Below are positions 1-21,914 of a stretch of DNA of 64,000 nucleotides, one piece after another. The notes under the pieces were generated by a model. It did not search any database. It saw nothing but the letters and a program-made list of their open reading frames with translations, and was not told the DNA's origin. The translations under genes were made by a program, and so were the position numbers. Where the stretch lies: positions 827,501-891,500 of the forward strand of contig JAQFVV010006508.1 of assembly GCA_028023455.1 (NCBI GenBank), given 5' to 3'. The DNA comes from Epiperipatus broadwayi (taxonomy: Eukaryota > Onychophora > Udeonychophora > Euonychophora > Peripatidae). Position 1 is the stretch's first letter. Every line of letters begins with the position of its first letter.

Positions 1-478
1 TTAGGATTTGTGTTCCATATGTAAAAGGAACTACAGACAGTATCGACGTATATTAAAACGCCATAATATAGATACAGCATTTTCTGCTCATCAAAAGATC
101 AGCAATATAATAACTAAGCCTAAGGATTCAATCCTCTTGAATCTCATGGTGTCTATCAAATCTCATGTAAAAATTGTAAAGCTTCTACATAGGTATGAGT
201 AATCGTCGCATCAGTGTTAGGAGAGATGAGCATGCTAATGCAGTTAAACAACACTCATCATCATCAGCACTCTCCACTCCATACTATAGATTCAGGTCAT
301 AAAATAGATTTTTCTAGTACCAGGATCATATCCAGATGTGATAATCTCTACCAATGCAAAATCAGAGAAGCCATTGAGATACTTAAAAGGCCAGATTGTA
401 TCAATAGTCGCAGATGATACGTACAAACTTCCTCCTAAAACAGAAATTTGGAAAGATTTCTTTAAAAAACATTCTTAA
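1..478 (+). pseudogene. Penelope-like GIY-YIG endonuclease remnant (upstream copy)
   Basis: This is the C-terminal end of the PLE polyprotein, cut by the window edge. It matches the coding stretch 2546-3015 but is spread over several frames by single-base losses, for example near 47, 142 and 192. In the intact copy this region holds the GIY-YIG nuclease, which in the family nicks target DNA for reverse transcription. Stop codons and frame changes make this copy non-functional. Its value is as one half of the pseudo-LTR pair around the next unit. Confidence 0.82.
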
Positions 479-569
479 ATTTAACATTTTTGCTATTGGT
501 GGGATTTTTAATGTTTTATTCAAACCAGTGATTGTAGCGCCTCTACAACCGTCTTTCTACCTTTTTATA

Positions 570-609
570 ACTCTGTGGATGGCTTGTGTGACCAAGTCGA
601 AACGTCAGT
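570..609 (+). ncRNA. Hammerhead-ribozyme-like motif, PLE copy 1
   Basis: The order of parts fits a type I hammerhead with a minimal stem III. Stem I is ACT/AGT (570-572 with 607-609). A core-like CTGTGGAT follows. Stem II is GGCTTG/CAAGTC (581-586 with 593-598), then GAAAC and a GTC cleavage-type site at 604-606. Hammerheads are established in PLE pseudo-LTRs. The expected CTGANGA core is degenerate here: A6 is not A and there is an extra base. Activity is therefore doubtful. ACGT in stem III is self-complementary, as in dimer-forming PLE hammerheads. Confidence 0.55.
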
Positions 610-1053
610 AAATTGATATTAAAAGTTTTTAACACGGATGAACCCAGAAAATATGTATTTTATATATTTAACCCGTGCAAATCTTCGTTTTAACATTACT
701 AACCTCTACGGGGAGGAAATTTTCAAACAGCTGCGTATATTTGAAAGAACGTGGAGTAAGAAATTTAAGTTACTTTGTAATTTATCTTTTTTGTTAGCGT
801 GCAAAAAATCAACAACGTTATACCCACTTGCTGTAAAATTGTGTTTCACAAGAACAATTATAATGTTAGTAAAATTCTAAGGAAAACCAGCAATATTATT
901 TTAAACTCCTTTATTAAAGAAACTGGAAAAATTTAGACAAAATTGATAAAGTATTGCTACATTTACGTTTATTCCTTAATAGTAAAATACATCCTTTACT
1001 GTGGACTAGTTTTGATCGTATTGCAAGTTTTCTGATCATTTAAAGATTCGGAA

Positions 1054-3015
1054 TTGGTAACAGCAAAGCAAAAGAAAAAATTGCAAATGCTAATTAGAAC
1101 ACAATCCCCAAACATTATGTATCCAAATCAAAAAACCGTTTACAATTTATCTAAGAAAGCCCTCTCTACAGATGAAATTTCGGTTTTAGAAAAAGGTTTC
1201 AATTTTGCTTTAACACCTTCCGGATACCTTTTGAGAAAATTGTCTGTAATGTTGAATCAGCTCTTGATAAAATTGATTCTACATCGGCTGATTTAGCTAG
1301 AGCTGAGATTTGTAATATTTTAAAAAAGCTAAGCTTCCTAAAAATAATTTTTCAAAGAAAGAAAGACAAGCATTAAATAATATAAAATCGGACAAATCAA
1401 TTGTTGTACTTCCAGCTGATAAAGGTAATGCCACAGTTGTAATGGATCGTGACATTTACCATAATAAAATTTTAGATCTGCTTAGTGATAAAACTTATAA
1501 ACTATCAAAAAGAGATCATACTACATATTTGGAAAAAACAACAAAAGCTATTATTAATAAATCACCTATTGAAACAGAGATCTTCCGAAAAAATAAAATA
1601 ATCCCTCGTGAAAAATCTTGTGTCTGTCCAAAATTTTATGGACTTCCAAAAATTCACAAACCAGATACCCCTCTTCGTCCAATAGTAAGTGCAATAGGTT
1701 CTCCAACTCATATTTTAGCTAGATACTTATCGGATTTCATTAAACCTACAATCCCATCTATTAAATCATATATTAAAAACTCTCTTCATTTTATTTCTGT
1801 TTTAAAAAGTTTAAAAATTAATGCTAGTGACATTCTGGTCAGTTTTGATGTTGTGTCTTTGTTTACAAACATTCCAATTGATGAAGCTTTAAATATAATC
1901 TCACAACGTTGCAATTTACCAGACCATATTATTGCTTTGATTAAACATTGTCTCTTAAATACATATTTTGTATACAATGGACAGCATTACAGACAAGTTT
2001 TTGGTACTCCTATGGGCTCACCTATCTCAGGAGTAATAGCTGATTTATTCATGGAATATATAGAAACTCGTGCTTTAGAATCATCATCTTTAAAACCTCT
2101 CATTTGGCTCAGATACATAGATGACACTTTTGTCATATGGCAACATGGAAAAATACATTAGATGATTTTTTCTTACATTTAAATAATATGCATCCTCATA
2201 TTAAATTTACAATGGAGACAGAGTCTGATGGAAAACTCCCTTTTCTTGATGTTCTAGTCACCAGAACACCAAATAGTTTATCTTTTTCTATTTACAGAAA
2301 GGATACACACACAGACAGATATTTACATTTCCATTCTCATCATCACCCAACTCAGATAGTTTCTGTAGCCAAAACTCTTTTAAATAGAGCAATTAACCTT
2401 TCAGATGACACACATCTGAAAGAAGAAATAAATCATATTAATAGTGTTTTATTAGCAAATAGTTATAATTACAAATTTATAAAAAAAGCCTTATTTCAAG
2501 CCCAAAATAGACAAAATAGGAAACAAAAAGATGATAAGTCAGCTATTAGGATTTGTGTTCCATATGTAAAAGGAACTACAGACAGTATCGAACGTATATT
2601 AAAACGCTATAATATAGATACAGCATTTTCTGCTCATCAAAAGATCAGCAATATAATAACCAAGCCTAAGGATTCAATCCCTCTTGAATCTCATGGTGTC
2701 TATCAAATCTCATGTAAAAATTGTAAAGCTTCTTACATAGGTATGAGTAATCGTCGCATCAGTGTTAGGAGAGATGAGCATGCTAATGCAGTTAAACAAC
2801 ACTCATCATCATCAGCACTCTCACTCCATACTATAGATTCAGGTCATAAAATAGATTTTTCTAGTACCAGGATCATATCCAGATGTGATAATCTCTACCA
2901 ATGCAAAATCAGAGAAGCCATTGAGATACTTAAAAGGCCAGATTGTATCAATAAGCGAGATGATACGTGCAAACTTCCTCCTATTTGGAAAGATTTCTTT
3001 AAAAAACATTCTTAA
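1054..3015 (+). pseudogene. Penelope-like reverse transcriptase / GIY-YIG endonuclease, frameshifted
   Basis: This is the main coding unit of the PLE, broken by about three frame changes (near 1230-1250, 1320-1334 and 2150). The N-terminal PLE segment includes NLSKKALSTDEISVLEKG. The RT domain follows, with VVLPADKGNATVVMDRD near 1410, SFDVVSLFTNIPIDEA near 1840, GTPMGSPISG near 2003 and the catalytic YIDD at about 2115. After the frame change come LPFLDVLV near 2240 and the C-terminal GIY-YIG domain: GVY near 2695, YIG near 2735, and a CKNC pair between them. In this family the RT copies the element RNA and the GIY-YIG domain nicks the target. The domain order RT then GIY-YIG is canonical. 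No clear ATG opens the reading frame, and an open stretch at 638-880 may be leader. The element is not autonomous as it stands. Confidence 0.9.
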
Positions 3016-3106
3016 ATTTAACATTTTTGCTATTGGTGGGATTTTTAATGTTTTATTCAAACCAGTGATTGTAGCGCCTCTACAACCGTCTTTCTACCTT
3101 TTTATA

Positions 3107-3146
3107 ACTCTGTAGATGGCTTGTGTGACCAAGTCGAAACGTCAGT
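3107..3146 (+). ncRNA. Hammerhead-ribozyme-like motif, PLE copy 2
   Basis: This is the second copy of the motif at 570-609. Stem I is ACT/AGT (3107-3109 with 3144-3146), the core is CTGTAGAT, and stem II is GGCTTG/CAAGTC (3118-3123 with 3130-3135) with loop TGTGAC. GAAAC and the GTC site follow, ending at 3143. It differs from copy 1 at one core base. The distance between the two predicted cleavage points, 606 to 3143, gives the element's unit length. The core is non-consensus, so the fold is supported but catalysis is not. Confidence 0.55.
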
Positions 3147-3197
3147 AAATTGATATTAAAAGTTTTTAACACGGATGAACCCGCAAAATATGTATTT

Positions 3198-3222
3198 TAT
3201 ATATATATATATATATATATAT
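3198..3222. repeat. (TA)n microsatellite at the PLE 3' boundary
   Basis: This is a short pure TA run starting where copy 1 reads TATATATTTAACCC. The TA run therefore marks the end of the second PLE copy, or the point where its third tandem unit was cut off. Confidence 0.9.
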
Positions 3223-8111
<4,889 letters not shown>

Positions 8112-8203
8112 TGTGGGACCAGCAAAAAAATAATATTAAAACACTACCAAAAGTTTCACTGCTACAAGCAGACTTTTCAAGTGTAAAGAACTACTAAAAC
8201 TAC

Positions 8204-8343
<140 letters not shown>

Positions 8344-8660
8344 CCACAAATACATTCACTTCCAATCCACCCTTAATATTAAAAGAACTCTTAAATAAAT
8401 TACTTGCTTCAGAATAATAAATTTTCAATAATAAAGATTCTTTAATTCTTCTTTTGATTTCATTTCTCTCAAAAAAGACAACCTTAGCTTCATTCACTAT
8501 TGATTTTGATGAAGTTAAGGTTGTCTTCTTTGAGAGAAATGAAATCAAAAGAAGAATTTAAGAATTTTTATTATTGAAAATTTATTACTCTGAAGCAATT
8601 AATTTATTTAAGAGTTCTTTTAATATTAAGAATGGATGGAAAGTAAATGGATTTGTGGGT

Positions 8661-8803
<143 letters not shown>

Positions 8804-8929
8804 GTAGTTTTAGTAGTTCTTTACACTTGAGAAGTCTTCTTGTAGCAGTGAAACATTTGGTAGTGTTTTAATATTATTTTTATGCTGGTCTCGTTGAATT
8901 TTGGTTTTGGGGTAATTTTAATTATATAT

Positions 8930-9035
8930 ATATATATATATGTACCACTCACATATATGTATATAAACAATTGTGAGCGGTACAATATATATATATATAT
9001 ATATATATTGTACCACTCACAATTGTTTGTTTATC
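8930..9035. repeat. Nested short inverted repeats around TA runs
   Basis: The words GTACCACTCAC, GTGAGCGGTAC and GTACCACTCAC occur in turn, separated by TA runs. AAACAATTGTGAGCGGTAC and its inverted partner at about 9007-9030 form arms of about 20 bases around a TA loop. I see no coding or known function. Confidence 0.8.
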
Positions 9036-13587
<4,552 letters not shown>

Positions 13588-13630
<43 letters not shown>

Positions 13631-13645
13631 ATATTTTAATTATTA

Positions 13646-13671
<26 letters not shown>
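13588..13671. repeat. Two (TA)n runs with an ATTATTAAT spacer
   Basis: TA runs at 13588-13627 and about 13647-13671 lie at the outer end of the foldback-family copy that starts at 13670. Confidence 0.9.
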
Positions 13672-13677
<6 letters not shown>

Positions 13678-13870
13678 TTACTCTAAATGCAAAATTCAAC
13701 TAGCCCAGCATAAAAATAATATTAGAACACTACCAAAGGTTTCACTGCTACAAGCAGACTTCTCAAGTGTAAAGAACTACTAAAACTACACAATATATAT
13801 ATATAATATTAAACATTACCCACAAAGCCATTCACTTCCCACCCACCCTTAATATTAAAAGAACTCTTAA
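13670..13870 (+). mobile_element. Partial third copy of the foldback family
   Basis: AATTAAAATTAC, CAGCATAAAAATAATATTA, AACACTACCAAA and GTAAAGAACTACTAAAACTA match the foldback arms at 8112-8493 and 8520-8930 in order. The TA run at the shared position is only about 14 bases here, against about 134 there. The copy stops at GAACTCTTAA, where the 4.4-kb repeat begins. Confidence 0.8.
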
Positions 13871-13872
13871 TA

Positions 13873-16800
13873 TAATTGATGTATAATATTAGGTTGGTAT
13901 TTGTAAGAAAACAGTTAACTAAAAAATCATTATAAGATTGTATGGTTGGGAGAACTGGCCATAATAAATACTGATTTAATAAGTCTTATAAATAATAATT
14001 ATGGTAAATTTTAAAAGTAATGCTTTAAAGCTAAATGAATAGATTTAGTAATAATAATTGTATTTAATGGCTATATTTTTAAAATTATTTGATTAAAAAA
14101 TAATAATGTGGAAGAAATGTCTATTTTTTTGGGGTTTTATTATATTAAAATAATTATTTAAAAATTGTGCTATAATAGTGATTATGTAATATTTTATAAA
14201 TCAAATTATTATTTTTAGTTTTATTTAAATTATTAGCACCTTATTTAGTTTTGTAAATCATGTGACACACACCTGTGTTTGAAAATAAAATAATATCTAA
14301 ATGTTAAATTGGATTTTTAAAGTGAATAAAATAAATAAAATCATATTTATGTTTTTTGTTAAAAATAAATGTGTTAAGTTTAAAATAAAGGTAGAATGGT
14401 AATAAATATTGAAATGTGATTTTTTAAAAGTTATTTTAGAGTCTTTAGTAAGTGTAAATAAAATGTGTAAATTAATTAAAAATTGAATAATATAATAAAA
14501 ATAAATATTTAGTAAATTATTATTAAGTTTAACTTTAAACCGTTCATGATCCCAGATAATTTGAAGTAAGGATTGTTTAATTCACCAATCAGAGTTGGAA
14601 ACAGCTGGAGTATTTGAGAGCTGTTCAGATTCTAGCAGAGGATTATTGAGCTGTTATCACATTCTACCTATAACATACTATTATAACATCATTAGTATTT
14701 CTACAATTTTGGTAAAGTATTTAGTAGTGTAATAATCATTTTATTTAACTTCACTTTTTATAAAAATACAGTAGTTTATTATTACAAGATCATGATATGG
14801 AGAAAGAGAGCTAAAAATTAAATAATTCCTTACTTAGATGTTCTGCTTTTGTTCAATTTGTCATCAACTTAAACATGAAGAAATCATCACTAAATATAAA
14901 AAGATTGATGAAATATTCAAGTGTTATTATGGTATAAAGTATTTAATTTTTCCTGTGTTGATATGTCATATTGATTTACGACTAGATTTCATAAAAAGAA
15001 CGTCACGGAGAAAATATAAAAAAAAAAAAAATTCATCAAAAAATATAAATGAAATCATATAATGTATTTTATGAAGAGAATTTATTTAAAATACAATGGA
15101 AAATTGGTTGTAAAGAAAAAAAACTTTTAAATTTGACCAAATAAGTATGTTAGAATGTTGAGATATTTCTTTCTGAAGAAATATTGGAAATATTTTAAAA
15201 CTGGAATTTTTCCTAGAAAATATAAAAATTAAGATCATTTGCAAATATGAATTATATCATATTTTTTAAAAATATTCCAAGTTAGTAATTAAAGTGTGCT
15301 GAACATACAGAAAGTTTCTGAATTTTTTTGGGAAAATAAGTTAAGTTAGTAGCTAACATTGGAGGACATTTATTGTTTGTATCAGAAGATATTAAACCTC
15401 AGTAAATATGGAAAAGTTACAAGAATTGGGAAAATTATCTTGACAAAGAGTATTAAGAATATTTAAATTAGATATTTACCTAGCAATAAATGTTTAAGTA
15501 TCTTAAAGTTTTGGAGATAAGAAAAATATTGATTATATTACTTTAAGTCTTATAGAAGAAAAATAAATGTACCGTATTTAACTTGAACTGTCATTTTGGA
15601 TTATATTTTACAATGTTAAGAAGTGGAGCATGTGTCATTATTGATGTCAAAAGAGTTTATTAATGTTTCTTTAGCAGGGGAAAAGATACTTCCTGTAATA
15701 AACTTATTATCAAGAAAAGAACATTTCATCACAAGATATTCTAATAAAGTCATTGTAAGTATGATTTTAAAATTATTTTTTACTAACAAAATTATAGTAA
15801 TATTTATTCATAGTTTAAATATAGGTGTAGGAACATAAGGCATTAAAATATTTACTAACTTAATAATTAAAATTTTATTGTAAAGAAAAAACTCTTTAAT
15901 AGTAATTTTTATTAAAAAATTTAATATATTTTAAAGTATGATAATGTGGAATAAACAATAAAAAAAATGTTTTATTTAGAACATGATCCAGAATATATCG
16001 AATAAGTAATTGTCAACAAAAATTACTTATGGTAATAATGTAAATTATTAATAATTTTAAATTGTGATTTATTATTTTGTGCAATGTTATGGATGCATAT
16101 ATAAAACACGATATTTACACATAATTTATCATTTGTTTAGTTATTTAAGAATATGCATAATTTTAATGATATCGTAAAGATATTTAAACATAAAAGAAAT
16201 ATAAGTATATGATTCTATTATAACTGAATTGGATGTTTTGTTGAATAATTTAAAGTGTTAAAAATATGACACTGATTGTTTATGCTTAAGTTTGAGAACT
16301 ATTAAAGAATGAAATAATCTTGTCTTATTAGTTAGTTAGACTATTATTCTAAAAATGAATTTATTTGTTATTATAGAAATGAGAAGATGAATTTAGTGAA
16401 GTAAAGTAATGAATTTTAAATGCTAATATCTTAGTATTAGGTTACATAAGACCAGGATAATATAGTTTGTATGGGAAAAAGAAAATAATATATTGATGTT
16501 TATACAAGTATATTTAACATAACCCTATATCTTGTGTATATTCATGGCAGTGTTTATTTTTGTATGTGTTAAAGTTTAATGTGCCATAGTGCTGAATAAA
16601 TAGTCTGGACATTATATTTAGTAGTAGAGGTTATTAAACAAACAAGTTATATCTCATTTCATGTACACTGTGCTCATGATGGTTGGTTAGTAAAGATGTT
16701 AAGATGAAGTTATAGTTTATCCCATATGCCTACTAGTTTTATGTGTTATTCAAATTTATTGGATTAAATTGTAAAATATGGTTGTTTTAAAATTGGAAAT

Positions 16801-18370
16801 AATAAATAGGTTTGGAAATAGAGAATTATTGAAGTGGATAAGATAAGTTATATTGCTTAGAGTAAATAAGTGTAAAAAATTATAAGAACATAATTTCATC
16901 AGTGAAAGAATCATTAAACTTTTATATTTAAAAATGATATTTATTTATTTTTTATAAAATAAATAGTTGATAATTTAAAAGGATTTATTATGATATTGCT
17001 TAATTATTAATAGTTTTTTATAAAAGACATACTGCATATTTTTATTTATGATTAAAGATAATAAACTCAATCGTATTTAATGAATGCAAGTAGTCATAAG
17101 TATTACAAAAGTAATTCTATAACAACACACTAATACATACATGATATTTAAAGTTTAAAGTAATAATTAGTAAGTAGCTTAGTTTGATGGGACGTTATAA
17201 ATTAAGGTTGTTCACATAAATATTATTGAAGAATGACTCTGCAGAATAATAAATTATTTTTTTAAAAAAACTAAATAACAAGTATAAGTTCATAGTAAAA
17301 GTATTACCTATATGTTTTAAAACCTATAAATTAATAAAATCTTATAACTGTAATAAAAAAAATTATATAACGATATTTTTAAAAATGACAAATATTTTTT
17401 TTTTTAAGAAAATGTTCTGTATCTTATATGTTAAGTCATTTGATTTGTCTTGAAAAAGGTACCTGGATATGAATAAATAGAATTCTATTAGAATGTAAAT
17501 AATGTAAATAATTTTAGTGTCAAGTTTGTTAATAAAATTGTTTAATTTGTTTTATAAGTCTTGGTATTGACTCAATTTCTTCACATTACAATTACATAAT
17601 CACAGATAATTATAATTAAGACATAATATTTGCACATCATAAATATTTTTTTTTATTTAAAAGTTATATTTTATTGATATATTTTATTTAAGAAGTATTA
17701 CTTATGGTATTATTATGATGCTCATAGAATAATTACCAAAAATTTACATTAAATTATATTAGTAACGACTGCCACATACTCTCAGATTATAATATCAAAC
17801 TAAATATATTTATCTAAGATGCCATATGGATAATAGAAAATTATATGACATTTTTCTTATAAGATATACAAGAATAACATTATAAATAGAAAGATAGCAA
17901 AGTGAATTATAGATTAAAAATTAGTATTACTATTTGTTATTATTAGTACTATTAAATTGTAGTTAGGAATGATATTAAATCTCTTATCATACTTGATTAC
18001 AAAAGTTATAATTAATTTATCATTATTTTAAGAGAACCTGAGATAATTTGAGTTAAATTAGTTTTGAGAAAAATATTTAAATTAATTTGTTAAAGGTAAT
18101 TTACTTAATTAGTTTTGATTAAAGACATAAGGGTATTATAAATGTAGTATTTAATTAATAGGAATAAGGATAGTAAGCTTAAGCCATTAAGGTGATATCC
18201 AGTGGGAGATTAGCTTAATGTATTGCTCTGCCACTTGTAAACGCACTTCATACTCTCATGATTTGATTAGATATTCATTTATTTCATTTTATAAAACAGA
18301 ACTATATTATTATTTATTAATTAAGCTAATTTAATCTTTGATATTTTTTAAAATATAGTTATTCTTAATT
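13873..18370 (+). repeat. 4.4-kb dispersed non-coding repeat, copy A
   Basis: This aligns along its whole length, in the same orientation, with 53438-57880. The start is TTGATGTATAATATT here and TTGGTGTATAATATT there. Shared blocks in order include ATCATTATAAGATTGTATG, TTCTGAAGAAATATT, ACTCAATTTCTTCACAT, TTACATAATCACAGATAATT and CTCATGATTTGATTAGA. No reading frame is conserved. Copy B has a TATAAAAG box near 54197. The length, TG-like start and promoter-like box would fit a very long LTR or a non-autonomous element, but I found no PBS or polypurine tract at the ends. Confidence 0.8.
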
Positions 18371-18455
18371 TAGATACATTTTAAATAAACATAGTTATTT
18401 ATTTGAGCTAGATCAAGTGATTATAATTATATATTTCCTGGAAGTGAGGAGTGCA

Positions 18456-18519
18456 ATATATATATATATATATATATATGCATCCAGTTAGTGCGTCCTA
18501 TATCTATATATATATATAT

Positions 18520-18550
<31 letters not shown>
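18456..18550. repeat. Two (TA)n runs flanking a short unique spacer
   Basis: TA runs at about 18456-18479 and 18495-18550 with GCATCCAGTTAGTGCGTCC between them. Confidence 0.85.
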
Positions 18551-18553
<3 letters not shown>

Positions 18554-18642
18554 GAATAGGCCTAAAGTTATAGGAAATTATAATGGACATTTATGTTTAT
18601 GATTATCAGAAGTTATAATTGATTTTATGCTTGTAATTGTTA

Positions 18643-18647
<5 letters not shown>
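18551..18647 (+). repeat. 97-bp stray piece of the Gypsy LTR
   Basis: GAATAGGCCTAAAG to GTTAGAAAATTA is nearly identical to LTR positions 19107-19200 and 27778-27880. It sits just before the 5' LTR, separated from it only by a TA array. Confidence 0.85.

Positions 18648-18735
<88 letters not shown>
18648..18735. repeat. (TA)n array directly abutting the 5' LTR
   Basis: About 88 bases of TA ending one base before the LTR start TGTGACC. Confidence 0.97.
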
Positions 18736-18736
<1 letters not shown>

Positions 18737-21234
18737 GTGACCTTTGGTTTATTTCATCTATAAACCAATTGTAAGAAATGAAACTACTTATAGGCAATTT
18801 TTTTTTTAATGTAAGAAAAGTTAAAAAGTTTTATTGTTTGAAATCAATAACTAGATAGCTAAAAAAGTAAAATATATAGAAACAGTTTGTATATATATAA
18901 TGTAACTAGCATCATTTAATGCAGGGAGATGACTGATTTTTTTTTGTATGCTGCTATAATAATTTACAAATATAATAATTGAGAAGTGAATATTTATATG
19001 GCTAAGATAAAGTCTTATGAATTTTAATACTTATTTACTAAAAAGTTGGTGAGAATTAAGATTGAAATGATTATCAGTAGGCTTTTTTAAGAGTCTTTTC
19101 AGAAGAATAGGCCTAAAGATATAGGAAATTATAATGGACATTTATGTTTATGATTATCAGAAGTTATAATTGATTTTATGCTTGTAATTGTTAGAAAATT
19201 ATAATGAATATTTTGTGTTCATGTAGTTTGAACAAGCAGTTTTTTATTGAATGGTCTGCATGGGTATGTGTGTGTAATGCAGATATATGGGTTCGATTTC
19301 TTTTCTTTATAGAAATTGAGATAATTTTCTATATTATTTCATGATGAGTGAAAAAAAGGGAAAGAAAATAAATGAATCTGTACGGATTTATTATTTCTAA
19401 CTCTGAAATGTAAATCTAAATAAGAAATTATTTATGTCAAGAGAAATGTAACATTTGTTTTACCAAAAAGTGTTAGTAAGCTTACCTTTTGATTAGATTT
19501 TATTTCGATTGCTTTTCCATAAATTAATCGATAATGGATTAACTCAAAAGATAATGTTTAAGATAAAAAAAGTAGTCAAAATTAACAACTAAGAAATAGT
19601 TCAATCATTCATTCTGAGATGGGATCTTGATTAAGATTTGAGAGATACCACCTGGAGAGGGATAGGGTTAACAGATGTTTTTTACTTCCCCATCCTGGTG
19701 AATATAAAAAGGAGGGACAGAGAAAGAATCAGGGGAACTTTTGCTAACTGCGAACAACTGGCTGACTAAAATTAATCTATCTCTGAAAGTTTTCTCCGAT
19801 TTTTTTTTATTTTTTTTTTCTGTGTTAATAATGTGTTTAAGTTTTACAGTATACTAAAATATGAATTTCTAATTCATATATAAATGGTGCACTTTTATTC
19901 CCTTAAGTTATTATGAAGAAATCAACTTTTAATAAAATAGTCTATGCTGAACATCAAAACCTGTCTATTGGGCTTATTAAAAATTCATTTAGCGAGAGAA
20001 CTGTCAAACTATTTTATAATATTGAAAGACCGATACATATTGCAATAATTATTTGGCCAGTTAAAATTTATTTGAAGAAACTGCAGCAAACTTATGTATA
20101 ATGTTTAAAAAGTTAATTTGTGTTTAGTAATCAGAATCTATTGTTGTCTATAATTTGAGCCTTAAAATGAAAAAGAAAAAAGGGAAACAGATGAATTCAA
20201 ACCCAGAAAGAAACTCATGAAAATGGAAAGTAATCAATGGAACTCTTTTAAAATTTATTAATTATCCTTTAGCTACATTTGATTTAAAAGGACTGTCTAC
20301 GTTTTTATACATTTTGATTTAAAATAACTGTCTACATTTTTATCTATTTTGAATCTAATAACTTTCTGTGTGTTTTTGTATACATCTGATTTAAAATAAA
20401 TGTCTATGATGTGCATATATATAACTATCTCCAAATAGAATGAAATGAATATAGTAATTAATTAATGGACGATCGAAGTAAAAGACATTGGAATGAGACT
20501 ATTGTAATGTTTGATATTTATGCTATATTTTATTTAATTTGTATAATATGTCATTTGATTTTTTTTTTAATTTGATTTTGTTTACATAATATGTCACATG
20601 TTTTATAGAATTTTTTTTTAACCACTAGATTATCTTAATTTAATATTTTTTTTTTTTTATGTTTTAAAATGTATAAAGAAAAGAGGGAAAAATGATTTTG
20701 ATCCAAGTGAAGTATAAATGCTTATGTAAATTTAAATTTAAAAAGAAAAGAGAGAAATGATATAAAATATTTTTATATTCTTAACAATTTTTTTTTATAT
20801 TTGTGCTTAATATTAAACATGAGGAGTGATATGGATGATCATGTGGAAAACCATAATTATGCTATATGTGTTGTTGATCTGTTATTAATAGAAATATTGG
20901 ATGTATGTTGGTGGCTTGACTGTTTAAAAATTGAAATAATTCATATATGTTTTGATTTGGGATCTGGTTAGTCTTTGTCATATATCTGGACAGCAATCTA
21001 TGAGAGACAATTTAATTACTTTCTCCAGTATTTTCTATAGTCCTAAATATGGCTAATAATGATGATCTCTGGTGGGTTTTACGATTTATAGCTGCAATTT
21101 GGCACCTGGGTATATTTGAACTTAAAATTAGTATAAATTTTAAATGACTAGCTACTTGAAATAAATGAGAATTTCTTAAGGTTAAATAAGGAAATAGTGT
21201 GCAGAGAAAGTTGAGGCCACATAAAGAAGAAACA
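18736..21234 (+). repeat. 5' LTR of the Gypsy element (2.5 kb)
   Basis: Starts TGTGACCTTTGG and ends AGAAACA, so TG...CA termini are kept. A TATAAAA box at 19703-19709 lies after CATCCTGGTGAA and is repeated at 28379 in the 3' LTR, so it is a plausible promoter. Open frames inside, such as 19913-20101, are not conserved as proteins between the two LTRs. Confidence 0.85.
19703..19709 (+). promoter_or_regulatory. TATA box of the Gypsy 5' LTR
   Basis: TATAAAAAGGAGGG in a GC-richer patch, matched by TATAAAAAGGGGGG near 28379 in the other LTR. Confidence 0.5.
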
Positions 21235-21235
21235 T

Positions 21236-21253
21236 TGGTGCCACAACTAAGGC
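21236..21253 (+). other. Primer-binding-site-like sequence
   Basis: TGGTGCCACAACTAAGG starts two bases after the LTR end, the usual place for a PBS. It opens with TGG, complementary to the tRNA CCA end. I do not assign the tRNA. Confidence 0.6.
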
Positions 21254-21404
21254 TTAATGATGATCTGTGGATGAGGATGTTATAAAGAGTAAAAGAGAAT
21301 TAGTTTAAATTTATAGGTTTGTAAAAAAACATTTCTTAATTTTTAGTGCTGCAAGATAATCTATGGATGGAAGTAAAACTATAATTTATGAGTGTAATTG
21401 AGAC

Positions 21405-21519
<115 letters not shown>

Positions 21520-21914
21520 CAGACCTAAGTGTGTGTGTGAATGATGGATAATAAAACATCATCATCAATCTGTTTGCCATAACATTAAAACTATGAAAAA
21601 AATAAAACATTTATTTGTGAATCGATCTATATTTAAAAATCAATCAATAAAACATAATTTTATCATCAATTATTAAAAGGTGTATTGAGTTCTGGATATT
21701 GAAATATTATAAAACACTTGTAGAATTTAAAGGTCAAAATTTTCAGTGAATAGATAGATGGGTAGATTAGTTGGATCATTTGACAGAGCTTATTGGGGGT
21801 GGATTTTGGCTCAGGTTGATGGAGGGGAGATGAGATGTGCACCAGTTTATTTAAATTTATATAATTAAATATATACTTAAGTTAGCCAGAAATTTCAGAG
21901 ATAAATAAAAGAAA

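Larger units (their letters stand above)
1..3222 (+). mobile_element. Tandem Penelope-like element (partial copy plus full-length unit)
   Basis: Bases 1-660 repeat at 2546-3200 with few differences, so the 3' end of an upstream copy runs directly into a second copy. This head-to-tail layout, with pseudo-LTRs on both sides of a coding unit, is known for Penelope-like retroelements. The unit is about 2.54 kb (hammerhead-like site 606 to 3143). One clear length difference is about 9 extra bases near 437 in the first copy. The second copy ends in a TA run. The first copy continues off the left edge of the window. Confidence 0.88.

Noticed and set aside
18190-18290. tRNA-like words (GATTAGCTTAATG and a weak B-box-like stretch) at the end of the 4.4-kb repeat
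   Set aside because: A tRNA cloverleaf could not be drawn. Too weak to call a SINE head.
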